Part shown: in pieces, positions 17,991 through 26,042 of the stretch
How the letters are laid out: each line of letters starts with the position of its first letter
How positions within the stretch are numbered: position 1 is the first letter of the stretch
Assembly: GCA_964577935.1 (NCBI GenBank)
Contig: CAZOAJ010000005.1
Location: 1-64,000, forward strand
DNA: 64,000 bases
Direction: 5' to 3'
Source: JABDGV01 sp964577935
GTDB taxonomy: Bacteria > Chlamydiota > Chlamydiia > Chlamydiales > FEN-1388
Translations under genes and position numbers: made by a program
Notes under the pieces: generated by a model
Databases searched by the model: none
The model's input: only the letters and a program-made list of their open reading frames with translations
Told to the model about the DNA's origin: nothing

Positions 17991-18316
17991 AAAGAGCTAT
18001 TCTGCTCCTCAGGTATAAATAAAACTCTCTGCATTCCCTTTGGAACAACACCCAGCTTTTCGATGAGAGCTTTTTCTCCGGCAGCAGGATCCGATAGTGA
18101 ATTAACCTCTTCCTGAAGGTGAGCTAGTCGCTCTTTTTTTGTAGCGAGTGTTTGCTTATATTCTCTTTGGAGCTTGAAAAGAGGTTTTTTTTCTTCCTCA
18201 ATTTTATTTTCAAGATACGTATAAATAAACGTTAACAAGGTTATCCATACGGAGAGGCAAATTAAGGGCAGCTTCGATTGGATAAGCCTTTTCTTTGACT
18301 CAAACGACATCGACAC
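17987..18316 (-). CDS. DivIC/FtsB-like septum-formation protein
   Basis: 109 residues: a short basic N-terminus, one transmembrane helix at ~16-35 (LICLSVWITLLTFIYTYL), a coiled coil at ~40-75, and a C-terminal segment ALIEKLGVVPKGMQRVLF. That segment fits the end of the septum-formation initiator family (EKxARExLGLVxPGE). FtsB/DivIC proteins form a periplasmic complex with FtsL and FtsQ/DivIB. Chlamydiae lack FtsZ but keep several divisome partners, so a division role is plausible. The call rests on topology and the C-terminal motif. The ATGA overlap couples it to the CNNM gene. Confidence 0.65.
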   Translation of the reverse strand: MSMSFESKKRLIQSKLPLICLSVWITLLTFIYTYLENKIEEEKKPLFKLQREYKQTLATKKERLAHLQEEVNSLSDPAAGEKALIEKLGVVPKGMQRVLFIPEEQNSSL

Positions 18317-18376
18317 TGCCCCATATTAAGATGAATTTTAACTCGAATCAATAACATTAGACGATTATTGAATGAG

Positions 18377-18940
18377 TTAGACCATAGGTCCTACGATTCC
18401 AACTTGGTTCATATATTTACCTTTTCTATCGGCATATGAAACACGGCAAGGATCGCCTTCAAAGAACACTACCTGAGCGATGCCTTCATTGGCATATATT
18501 TTTGCAGGAAGTGGTGTGGTATTTGATATTTCAATCGTAACATAGCCTTCCCAACCGGGTTCAAAAGGCGTTACGTTTACGATAATTCCGCACCTTGCAT
18601 AGGTTGATTTGCCGATACAGAAAGCCAACACAGTCTTTGGTATTCTAAAGTATTCTACCGAGCGAGCAAGAGCAAATGAATTAGGAGGAATAATGCATTC
18701 ATTTGTTTTCATGTCTACAAATGAGTCCTCTCTGAAATGCTTTGGATCAACTACGCTATTATAAACATTCGTAAAGACTTTGAATTCGTCTGCAACCCGT
18801 ATATCATATCCAAAGCTTGATAGCCCGAAACTAACAATCTTTTCCCCTTCAGGATGGAATCGAATGAGATGATCAACAAATGGTTCAATCATTCCATCTT
18901 GAAGTGCTCGTTTTTCAATCCATTCATCGTTTCTTAGCAT
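18377..18940 (-). CDS. dcd: dCTP deaminase
   Basis: 187 residues, normal length. It deaminates dCTP to dUTP on the route to dTMP. Diagnostic segments are SFGLSSFGYDIR (residues ~37-48), GKSTYARCGIIVNVTPFEPG with the following WEG glutamate (catalytic base) and NEGIAQVVFFEG. This is the homotrimeric Dcd type rather than the bifunctional archaeal form. It lies between the Nudix gene (36 bp upstream) and the DivIC-like gene, all on the minus strand, probably one transcription unit. Confidence 0.95.
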   Translation of the reverse strand: MLRNDEWIEKRALQDGMIEPFVDHLIRFHPEGEKIVSFGLSSFGYDIRVADEFKVFTNVYNSVVDPKHFREDSFVDMKTNECIIPPNSFALARSVEYFRIPKTVLAFCIGKSTYARCGIIVNVTPFEPGWEGYVTIEISNTTPLPAKIYANEGIAQVVFFEGDPCRVSYADRKGKYMNQVGIVGPMV

Positions 18941-18976
18941 AATTGTATCTCTCGTAGAGTTTTGTATATTTATAGG

Positions 18977-19474
18977 CTAAGTGCCTGATATTTTTCCGCA
19001 GGTTCTCGTAATTAAATACCTTGCCGTTTGTAGAGGGTGAGCTAGCATATAATGAAGTGACCTTGGAATTGTGACTTCACAAAGAGGGCGCTCAATGCAC
19101 TGTGGTTGATTAAGGCATTCTAGGAGCCATTTCTTGTGTAAAAAAAAGAGTTTATTCGGTAGCGAATGTAGGTCAAAGAATTGGGCATCAATTGTTTCTT
19201 TTTTGTCAAAATGAGGAGTAGGATTATTTGTGGTGCAAAGGAATAGGTAGGTATCTGCAGCAATTTTGCTTTGTGTTCGCAGAATTCTTGAGAGCCGTGC
19301 TTCATCAATGCGTATTGAAGCCTCTTCTAGAATCTCTCTTCTACAGGCTTCTTCCGGATTTTCTCCTGGATCAATGCCTCCTCCGGGAAGAACCCATAAT
19401 TTAACATCAGCTCTAAGTACTAAGAGAACCTGATTTTTAACATTTTGAACGATTCCTAGCGATGCAGGCTTCAC
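18977..19474 (-). CDS. Nudix hydrolase
   Basis: 165 residues with a complete Nudix box at about 32-54 (GGIDPGENPEEACRREILEE), the Mg-binding pyrophosphohydrolase motif GX5EX7REUXEE. Substrate cannot be assigned; nucleoside diphosphate derivatives are typical. The C-terminal ~60 residues after the fold are unrecognised. First gene of the minus-strand run ending in the CNNM pair; position next to dcd would suit nucleotide clean-up, but that is inference. Confidence 0.85.
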   Translation of the reverse strand: MKPASLGIVQNVKNQVLLVLRADVKLWVLPGGGIDPGENPEEACRREILEEASIRIDEARLSRILRTQSKIAADTYLFLCTTNNPTPHFDKKETIDAQFFDLHSLPNKLFFLHKKWLLECLNQPQCIERPLCEVTIPRSLHYMLAHPLQTARYLITRTCGKISGT

Positions 19475-19511
19475 GAATTATCCTCAAATAGAGTAGTATA
19501 TTTACTGTTCT

Positions 19512-19593
19512 GCCCAGGTGGTGAAATTGGCAGACACGCCAGACTTAGGATCTGGTGCTTCACAGCGTGTAGGTTCGAGTCCTATCCTGGGCA
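19512..19593 (+). tRNA. tRNA-Leu (anticodon UAG)
   Basis: An 82-nt class II tRNA. The acceptor stem GCCCAGG pairs with CCTGGGC at 19586-19592, with discriminator A at 19593. The anticodon stem CCAGA/TCTGG encloses a loop with TAG at 19546-19548. The TTCGAGTCC T-arm is present and there is a short variable arm. The CCA end is not encoded. Confidence 0.95.
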
Positions 19594-19595
19594 TT

Positions 19596-19637
19596 GCCGA
19601 ATGTTTGCGATCAGTCGCAGGCATTCGGTTTTTTTAT
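19596..19637 (+). terminator. Rho-independent terminator after tRNA-Leu
   Basis: Arms CCGAATG (19597-19603) and CATTCGG (19622-19628) pair, with an inner GCGA/TCGC stem, followed directly by a run of eight T residues. It is immediately downstream of the tRNA. Confidence 0.93.
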
Positions 19638-19757
19638 TTTCCCTCTCTTTGCTTCTCAGTATATCACTTGATTCTCAAAACTTGCTATTTGTAACTCTAT
19701 CTTGATTTAGTCAGCTAAATTTTGCATATAGATGATCTAATCAAATCGAGAGTTCAC

Positions 19758-20915
19758 ATGAAATTACCCTCCCTCGTCAAGAATGTAACGTCTTTGAGCG
19801 AACAAGACCAAGGAGTGCTCAATCAGCTTCAGGCTAGGCTTGATGACGCCTCATCTCGATTTCTTGGGTATCCTACAAACGCCTCGTTGTCATTTTCAGA
19901 GCTTGCTCCCTTTCTTGATTATACGATCAATAATGTTGGGGATCCATTTACTCTCAGCAATTATGGAGTTAACACGCATATCTTCGAGCAGGAGGTTCTC
20001 CATTTTTTTGCAGATCTGCTCCATGCTCCAAAAGATGAATGGTGGGGATATGTTTCAAATGGTGGTACCGAAGGTAATATGTGGGGAATATATCTTGGGC
20101 GTGAGCGCTATCCAGATGGAATTCTCTATTTTTCAGATGATACTCATTACAGTATTTCCAAAATCGCTCGTGTGCTCAATATGAGGCATGTGATTGTTCA
20201 ATCGCTACCCAGCGGTGAGATTGATTATACAGCGTTGTATCATGTAATTGATGAAACAAAACCGGTTATTTTAAATCTCAACATTGGAACGACAATGAAG
20301 GGAGGGATTTGTAGAATCGATAAAGTCCTTGAAGTTCTCAAGCGTAAGGGAATAGAAAAGTTTTATATTCATTGCGATGCTGCTTTGTTCGGTATTATGC
20401 TTCCCTTTATTGAGAATGCACCTCCTTTCGATTTCCGTTTTCCAATAGATAGTATTACTATTTCAGGGCATAAGTTCTTGGGATCACCAATACCTAGTGG
20501 AATAGTGATTGCTCGTAAAGGGGATGTCGATTGTGTCAGACGGCATATAGAATACATAGGATCCTCAGACTGTACTATTTCAGGTTCACGTGATGGTTTT
20601 AGCGTTCTTATACTTTGGACAACGCTTAAAAAATTAGGGATCAAAGGAATCTCTGAATCAGTTCAATACTGCTTAAAGATGACTGACTATACACTTGAAA
20701 AAATCCATGCAATCGGTTGGCCGGTATGGAAGAATGAGTTTTCTAATATAGTTGTTCTCAAACGTCCCGAAAAGCATCTTATTGAAAAATGGCAGCTCGC
20801 AACGCACGGTCCTTGGTCGCACATCGTTGTTATGCCGCATGTGCGCCCAGAAACCATTGATTGTTTTGTTGAAGATCTTCAAGGGATGGCAAGAACAGTG
20901 CCTGCTCGTACCTGA
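19758..20915 (+). CDS. hdc: PLP-dependent histidine decarboxylase
   Basis: 385 residues from the ATG at 19758; an in-frame TTG 36 bases upstream is less likely. It is a group II PLP decarboxylase of the bacterial histidine decarboxylase type, converting histidine to histamine and CO2. Family landmarks are GYVSNGGTEGNMWG, LYFSDDTHYS, SLPSGEIDY, LNIGTTMKGG, HCDAAL, and SGHKFLGSPIPSG with the PLP lysine at K239, then GSRDG. These closely match the Morganella-type enzyme as I recall it. Decarboxylases of this group can change substrate, so activity on another amino acid is possible. It stands alone with no antiporter gene adjacent, and its 3' end overlaps the convergent LysM gene by 37 bp. Acid resistance or signalling to the host are candidate roles. 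Confidence 0.87.
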   Translation: MKLPSLVKNVTSLSEQDQGVLNQLQARLDDASSRFLGYPTNASLSFSELAPFLDYTINNVGDPFTLSNYGVNTHIFEQEVLHFFADLLHAPKDEWWGYVSNGGTEGNMWGIYLGRERYPDGILYFSDDTHYSISKIARVLNMRHVIVQSLPSGEIDYTALYHVIDETKPVILNLNIGTTMKGGICRIDKVLEVLKRKGIEKFYIHCDAALFGIMLPFIENAPPFDFRFPIDSITISGHKFLGSPIPSGIVIARKGDVDCVRRHIEYIGSSDCTISGSRDGFSVLILWTTLKKLGIKGISESVQYCLKMTDYTLEKIHAIGWPVWKNEFSNIVVLKRPEKHLIEKWQLATHGPWSHIVVMPHVRPETIDCFVEDLQGMARTVPART

Positions 20916-21583
20916 TAGTCAGAAGATACTTTGTCTTTGTTTGCGGTGGCGATTTCTTTCCAACGCCTGGAAGTCCCATATACCTTTACAGATATCTTTG
21001 AGAGAGTGTCTCCTTTTTGGACTGTGTAGGTGCGTATGTTTCCTTGGGAGGTTGTAGAAGAAGTGTTTTTCGCTTGAGTTGCTTGAGTCTTTTTTGCAGG
21101 GGCTTGAGGTGTATCGTCCATGCTTGGAGGCTCTGTCGCTTGAGGGGAAGAAGAATCTGTAGCAAGCTCTTGAGCAATAAGTTCTTTTAATGAAGGAGCT
21201 GTACTATCTTTTGGTTTGCTTTTGTCTTCTTGATCACTAGAAGGTGCTGTAGTGTTTTCTAAGGGCAATGCAGCTTCATCTGATGATGTCATTGAAATAA
21301 ATTGAAGCGGCTGTGCACTTTGGGATAGCTGTTGATTCGACTGATTGTTCAATTGGTTTTCAAGAGACTCAACACGTGTTCTGAGTGCTTGAAGCTGCTC
21401 TTCAATGCCTTTTGGGGCTTCTTTTGGTTCATCACTAGAACTGAATAAAAGATATGCGGCCAGCATGATAGCTATCCCTGTAAGAGCAAGAGCAATCTTT
21501 TTCTGACTTGAGCCTAGTTGTTGATCGGCCAAATGTTCTTGGCCACCATGATCTTTAATTGGATTTCTAAAATCATCAAGCAT
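20879..21583 (-). CDS. Membrane-anchored LysM-domain protein
   Basis: 234 residues from an ATG with AAGG six bases upstream; a TTG two codons earlier is the alternative. A short cytoplasmic N-terminus is followed by one transmembrane helix at ~30-48 (IALALTGIAIMLAAYLLF), a Ser/Thr/Pro/Gln-rich low-complexity periplasmic stalk with a short coiled coil, and a C-terminal LysM domain (~185-234, TYTVQKGDTLSKIS...AGTVLAIP). LysM binds N-acetylglucosamine-containing glycans, so this is probably a peptidoglycan-binding envelope protein. It is the last gene of the lon - hldE-like - rhomboid - LysM run, and its 3' end overlaps the convergent hdc gene. Confidence 0.85.
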   Translation of the reverse strand: MLDDFRNPIKDHGGQEHLADQQLGSSQKKIALALTGIAIMLAAYLLFSSSDEPKEAPKGIEEQLQALRTRVESLENQLNNQSNQQLSQSAQPLQFISMTSSDEAALPLENTTAPSSDQEDKSKPKDSTAPSLKELIAQELATDSSSPQATEPPSMDDTPQAPAKKTQATQAKNTSSTTSQGNIRTYTVQKGDTLSKISVKVYGTSRRWKEIATANKDKVSSDYQVRAGTVLAIP

Positions 21584-21591
21584 ATACAACC

Positions 21592-22836
21592 TTAATTTTG
21601 CTGGTGTTCATCCTCCTGTTGTGAACGAAAATAGTCAAGCTTTCCGAATAAAAGACCTAATAAACCGCCCGATATATGTGCGCTATTTGCGACTCCAATA
21701 GGAAATTGAGTATTAAAAAAAGCCTCTAAAAAGAACGAGCCAATTGAAAGAAAAGAGAGTAGCCCAACAAAAAATAGTAGAAAGGAGAAAGTTCCTGGCT
21801 GAACGGTATATCCTTCCCAAGGTCTTGTTTTTATTCTAGTCCAAATGAAGGCTGCATACCCACAAATGACACCCGAAAAACCAATAAAGGCAGGGCCTGA
21901 GACGAGATATTGGACAGTATTCGATAAGGCAGCAATGAGAAGAGTTAAGACCAAAAATTTTCCAGTTCCAATCCGGACTTCAATTTGAGGGGCTAGTATA
22001 ATGAGCCAAACCATGTTGAAGAATAAGTGAAGAAAATCTGCATGGAGGAGCGTAGGTGTAATAAGCCTCCAAACTTCGCCCTGTTTGATTTTTTCAAAGA
22101 GAGGTCCCTCTTTGGGGATCGGTTGTTTCTCATACTTGAGGAGAAGGATATCCCATATACCAGTCCATGCTGGCGTTTCAATGGCCTGATTATAAATCTT
22201 TAAGGCTGCCTCGGGAAGTGTCTTTGGTTGTGAAAGAGCTTTTTCCCCATACTGCTGTGCAATTGAATCAAAAAGCTCTTGCTGCTTTGGATAATCGAAT
22301 AAAAAGAGAGAGCGGAGAGGAGTTGTTGTATAAGAAATCCTGTTTGAGCTTGAGTCAAGAGTTGACTCTTCTGGAATAGTCCAGACGCCAGATAAGAATA
22401 AAAGACAGCAAATAAAAGTTAATAAACGCGTAAGAGGGCTTTTTTGTTTGATATTCCCTCGCGCTTCAAGATTTGATTTGAGTTTAGCTCGTAAAAAGAG
22501 TTCGGTAGGTGATCGTATAAAATGTGGGGCCCGAACAAATTGAGGATGTGGAGGTGAGTTTTGTGCATCCGATGTGGAGTCAGTATGTGTATCGCTTTTT
22601 ATTGCGGCCTTGAGGCATGACTCTGGTGAATGGATAAACTTTTCTAGCAGAGCTTTGCTCTCATCTGTTTTATCTTCATCTCGAACCCAGATTCTATAGA
22701 GTTTTGTTCCAAAGCTCTCCTTGCCCCAGTCTCTATCTTCTTGAGACTCCAATTCATTATCAATAGATGATTTGCTAAGAACCTGAGCGAAGTTTTGGGC
22801 TTTTTTTTCATCCGGAGTCGTCCAAATAAGTCGCAT
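21592..22836 (-). CDS. Rhomboid-family intramembrane serine protease
   Basis: 414 residues. The N-terminal ~120 residues are cytoplasmic and begin like the GlpG regulatory domain (LIWTTPDEKKAQNFAQVL). A transmembrane helix near 140-155 leads to a long loop, then the rhomboid core at ~245-405. The HLFFNMVWL segment, GFSGVICGY with nucleophile Ser321, and AHISGGLLG with His387 form the catalytic dyad motifs. Rhomboids cleave transmembrane substrates within the membrane. It sits between an hldE-like gene (4 bp) and the LysM gene (8 bp), so it is probably co-transcribed. The single-pass LysM protein next door is an obvious candidate substrate, which is speculation. Confidence 0.88.
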   Translation of the reverse strand: MRLIWTTPDEKKAQNFAQVLSKSSIDNELESQEDRDWGKESFGTKLYRIWVRDEDKTDESKALLEKFIHSPESCLKAAIKSDTHTDSTSDAQNSPPHPQFVRAPHFIRSPTELFLRAKLKSNLEARGNIKQKSPLTRLLTFICCLLFLSGVWTIPEESTLDSSSNRISYTTTPLRSLFLFDYPKQQELFDSIAQQYGEKALSQPKTLPEAALKIYNQAIETPAWTGIWDILLLKYEKQPIPKEGPLFEKIKQGEVWRLITPTLLHADFLHLFFNMVWLIILAPQIEVRIGTGKFLVLTLLIAALSNTVQYLVSGPAFIGFSGVICGYAAFIWTRIKTRPWEGYTVQPGTFSFLLFFVGLLSFLSIGSFFLEAFFNTQFPIGVANSAHISGGLLGLLFGKLDYFRSQQEDEHQQN

Positions 22837-22840
22837 AAAA

Positions 22841-23356
22841 TTAGTGTGCTTCGCTTAAGGTTTGAATTTTTTGCAAAATTGAACTCGTTGCAAGGCCTGG
22901 AATTCTGTCCACGATATGAAGCCTGGCCCCAATTTCTTTGACAGTTTCTGCTTCGATACAATTCGTTCCATATTCCGCTCCATTGACGTGGATATCAGGG
23001 CATATATCCTTTATCAATCTTCGAGGATCCACTTCATCGAACCATGTTACCTTATCAACAAATGCGATCGATGAGATCATTTGAAGCCGATAACTGAGAG
23101 GAATAATAGGTCTGTTTAAACTTTTGTATTGTTGTATGGAAGAATCACTATTTAAGGCAACGAGAAGGACATCGGCACATTTGGACGCTTCGAAGAGGAT
23201 ATATAAATGACCTGCATGGAGAAGGTCAAAAGAGCCATTTAAGGTGGCAAGGGTTTTGCCTTGCATTCGGAGATCATCTCTCCACAGCCCGATGTCCTGT
23301 GGGGAGATGATTTTCTCTTGAAAGAACGATTCTATGGACTCAGCGTTCATTTTCAT
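22841..23356 (-). CDS. HldE C-terminal-type nucleotidyltransferase
   Basis: 171 residues, a cytidylyltransferase-fold protein: NGSFDLLHAGHLYILFEA (the HxGH nucleotide-binding motif), ADVLLVALNSDSS, RPIIPLSYRLQMI, VNGAEYG, and a C-terminal PGLATSSILQKI. This resembles D-glycero-beta-D-manno-heptose-1-phosphate adenylyltransferase (RfaE2). No kinase half is fused. Heptose or another sugar-phosphate activation is likely, though a different substrate is possible because many chlamydial LPS cores lack heptose. It lies 14 bp after lon on the same strand. Confidence 0.78.
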   Translation of the reverse strand: MKMNAESIESFFQEKIISPQDIGLWRDDLRMQGKTLATLNGSFDLLHAGHLYILFEASKCADVLLVALNSDSSIQQYKSLNRPIIPLSYRLQMISSIAFVDKVTWFDEVDPRRLIKDICPDIHVNGAEYGTNCIEAETVKEIGARLHIVDRIPGLATSSILQKIQTLSEAH

Positions 23357-23370
23357 GGAAATATTCCGAC

Positions 23371-25833
23371 TTATATTGTTCCTATATGGCTTTCAGGGAA
23401 GGCAAGCTTAAACACTTCGTCGTAGTGCTGGACAAAATGAAAGTTAATGCCGTTTTTGATTTCATCTGAAAGCTCGAATACATCCCGGGTATTTTCAATA
23501 GGAATAATCAAGTCAGTAAGATTCGCTCTTCGAGCTGCTACAACCTTCTCTTTTACTCCTCCAATGGGGAGAACGCGGCCCGTTAATGTTAATTCTCCTG
23601 TCATGCCTAGGTTATTGACAATCGGGGTGTCAAGAAGAAGTGACAAGAGCGAGGTCACCATGGTGATTCCAGCTGAAGGACCATCTTTAGGTGTTGCTCC
23701 TTCCGGAATATGCATATGCACCTGAGATTTTTCGAAGAAAGTTCTTCCTGGAGCATATTTATGCATAGCTCCATGTAGATAGCTCCATGCAATTTCAGAA
23801 GATTCTTTCATGACTTGTCCGGCTTGTCCGGTCAACTTCATTTCAGTCTTATCGCCAGCAACTTTAATGGATTCGACATATAAAGTTGCGCCGCCCATAG
23901 AGGTCCATGCAAGTCCCACAGAAACACCGACAGGCGGTACTTCATAGAGCCTTTCACTATAAAAGAGAGGTTTTCCAACATATTTGGATAGATTGTCGGG
24001 GGTAATGCGTACCTTCTTGAGCACGGGTTTCTTTTTCTTTTCGTTGTCTTGAATAATTTCAAGAGCAGCCTTTCTCAGAATTTTTTTAATGTTATTTTCT
24101 AAAGATCGAACACCCGACTCTCGAGCATAAAAATGAATCAGCTGTCTTATGGCTTGATCTGTCAGCTCTACTTGTGTCGCCTTGAGTCCGCAAACTTTCC
24201 GCTGTTTAGGAATAAGATATCGTTTTGCTATCTGGAGCTTTTCTTCAGCGATGTATCCAGAAAGGCGCATGACATCCATACGGTCAGAAAGCGCTTCAGG
24301 AATTGTATCAAGAACGTTTGCTGTAAGAATAAAGAGTACATTAGAAAGATCGCATCGTACATCAAGATAATGATCTAAAAATTCACTATTCTGTTCTGCA
24401 TCAAGAACTTCTAAGAGCGCTGAAGCTGGATCACCATGATAGGAAGAGCCTATCTTGTCAACTTCATCGATCATGATTACTGGGTTCATGGTTTGACAGT
24501 ATTTCAGTGCCTGAATAATTTTACCCGGCATGGCTCCAATATACGTTCGGCGATGACCTTTAATTTCGGCTTCATCTCGCATGCCTCCCACAGAAAACCT
24601 GAAAAACTTTCGATTGAGAGCTTTTGCAATACTTTTTCCGACGCTTGTTTTGCCAACTCCTGGAGGTCCTACAAGGCAAAGGATATTTCCTTTCAGTGTC
24701 CCTGAAAGCTTGGCGACTCCTATAAATTCTAGTATTCGCTGTTTTAGATCCTCAAGGCCATAGTGATCTTTTTGGAGAATTTTTTCAGCTTCCTGAATGG
24801 TGTTTATATCATTCTCTTGCACGCCCCAAGGGATGATGGTAAGCCAGTCAAGATAGTTTTTGCAGAGGGCATATTCGGCCGATTGCGGTTCAAGAGATGA
24901 GATCTTATCGAGTTCTTCTTGAATTACAGAGCGTATATGCGGTGGGACCTCGCGATCTTTAATACGTCCTTCGAATTTGTCTCGATCAACCGTTTTATCA
25001 TCTTTTTCAAGCCCAAGTTCGCGCTTAATTGTTTTCAGCTGTTCGCGTAAATAGAACTCTTTTTGTGTTTTATTTATAGCTGATTCGATCTTTTGGTTGA
25101 TGCTATTCTGCAAACGACTTAGATCAAGTTCCTTTTTCAGAAGAATAAGCGCTTTATCTATTCTTGATTGAACTTCAAATGTTTCTAAAACATCTTGGAG
25201 ATCTTCACGAGAGGCGGTTGTTAAGGCAACGGCGAAATCGGCCAATTTTCCAGGTTCTGTAAAGTCGGAATGACTTAAGAAAATCTGAAGCTCTTCTTTA
25301 AAAAGAGGATTTAGTTTTAAAAGATCTTTGATGGTTGAGATAATACTTATAGCATAGGCTTTAAGTTCTTCTGATTGGCCTGTTTTGTCTGTATGGTAGC
25401 TTACAGAGGCTTTTAAGCAAGGAGCGTTTTTTACTTGCTTTCGGATCTCAATCCGTTGTTCCATATTCAAGATGACTTGAGCGCCGCCTTGTTCCATAGG
25501 AATAATTCGTAATATGCGAGCAAGAACCCCGGTCTTATAGATATCGTCATAACCCACTTTATAGATATCTACCTCTTCACGTTTCGTGAGAGTGAGTCCT
25601 ACGACTTTCTGATCTGAGTTCGATATTTCCTTGAGAGCTTCGTAGTATGGTCCAGGCTCAATCATAAGAGGAGCTGCCATGCCGGGAAAAAAAGGACGTC
25701 GCTGTATGGGGAATAGATAGAGCTGGTCAGGGAGGCCTTTTTTGCTTCCGCGACCTTTTTTTCTGGGTTGCATTGATTCGATTACCGCATTTTCTAATTC
25801 TTGTGCTACATCAGATGTTTCAGTAAAATCCAC
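23371..25833 (-). CDS. lon: ATP-dependent Lon protease
   Basis: 820 residues with the full LonA layout. The N-terminal substrate-binding domain covers ~40-245, followed by a coiled coil. The AAA+ module has Walker A GPPGVGKT near 388-396 and Walker B MIDEVDKIG. The C-terminal protease domain has the Ser720 nucleophile (PKDGPSAGI) and Lys763 (KEKVVAA), 43 residues apart as in E. coli Lon. The first ~30 residues are a basic extension (RKKGRGSKKG). It degrades misfolded and regulatory proteins in the cytoplasm. It is the first gene of a four-gene minus-strand run; I see no CIRCE-type heat-shock operator upstream. Confidence 0.97.
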   Translation of the reverse strand: MDFTETSDVAQELENAVIESMQPRKKGRGSKKGLPDQLYLFPIQRRPFFPGMAAPLMIEPGPYYEALKEISNSDQKVVGLTLTKREEVDIYKVGYDDIYKTGVLARILRIIPMEQGGAQVILNMEQRIEIRKQVKNAPCLKASVSYHTDKTGQSEELKAYAISIISTIKDLLKLNPLFKEELQIFLSHSDFTEPGKLADFAVALTTASREDLQDVLETFEVQSRIDKALILLKKELDLSRLQNSINQKIESAINKTQKEFYLREQLKTIKRELGLEKDDKTVDRDKFEGRIKDREVPPHIRSVIQEELDKISSLEPQSAEYALCKNYLDWLTIIPWGVQENDINTIQEAEKILQKDHYGLEDLKQRILEFIGVAKLSGTLKGNILCLVGPPGVGKTSVGKSIAKALNRKFFRFSVGGMRDEAEIKGHRRTYIGAMPGKIIQALKYCQTMNPVIMIDEVDKIGSSYHGDPASALLEVLDAEQNSEFLDHYLDVRCDLSNVLFILTANVLDTIPEALSDRMDVMRLSGYIAEEKLQIAKRYLIPKQRKVCGLKATQVELTDQAIRQLIHFYARESGVRSLENNIKKILRKAALEIIQDNEKKKKPVLKKVRITPDNLSKYVGKPLFYSERLYEVPPVGVSVGLAWTSMGGATLYVESIKVAGDKTEMKLTGQAGQVMKESSEIAWSYLHGAMHKYAPGRTFFEKSQVHMHIPEGATPKDGPSAGITMVTSLLSLLLDTPIVNNLGMTGELTLTGRVLPIGGVKEKVVAARRANLTDLIIPIENTRDVFELSDEIKNGINFHFVQHYDEVFKLAFPESHIGTI

Positions 25834-26042
25834 GAGATCTCCTCTGAATCAGAACTTTATCAAGTGCCAGAGCATAACATGACTTATCATTGGGATTAGT
25901 CTACTTGTTATGTATTCGTTTGTCCAGGAAGGTTTAGTAGTTATTTGAGGATTGCTCCAGAAAACATGCGCTGAAGGAGCTTTATCTAATCTTAAATTAA
26001 AATCCATATAAATAACCAACATAATAACTAAAAAGGTTTTAG

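Noticed and set aside
22841..23356. Full bifunctional HldE
   Set aside because: Only the nucleotidyltransferase half is present; there is no ribokinase-type domain in or next to the gene.
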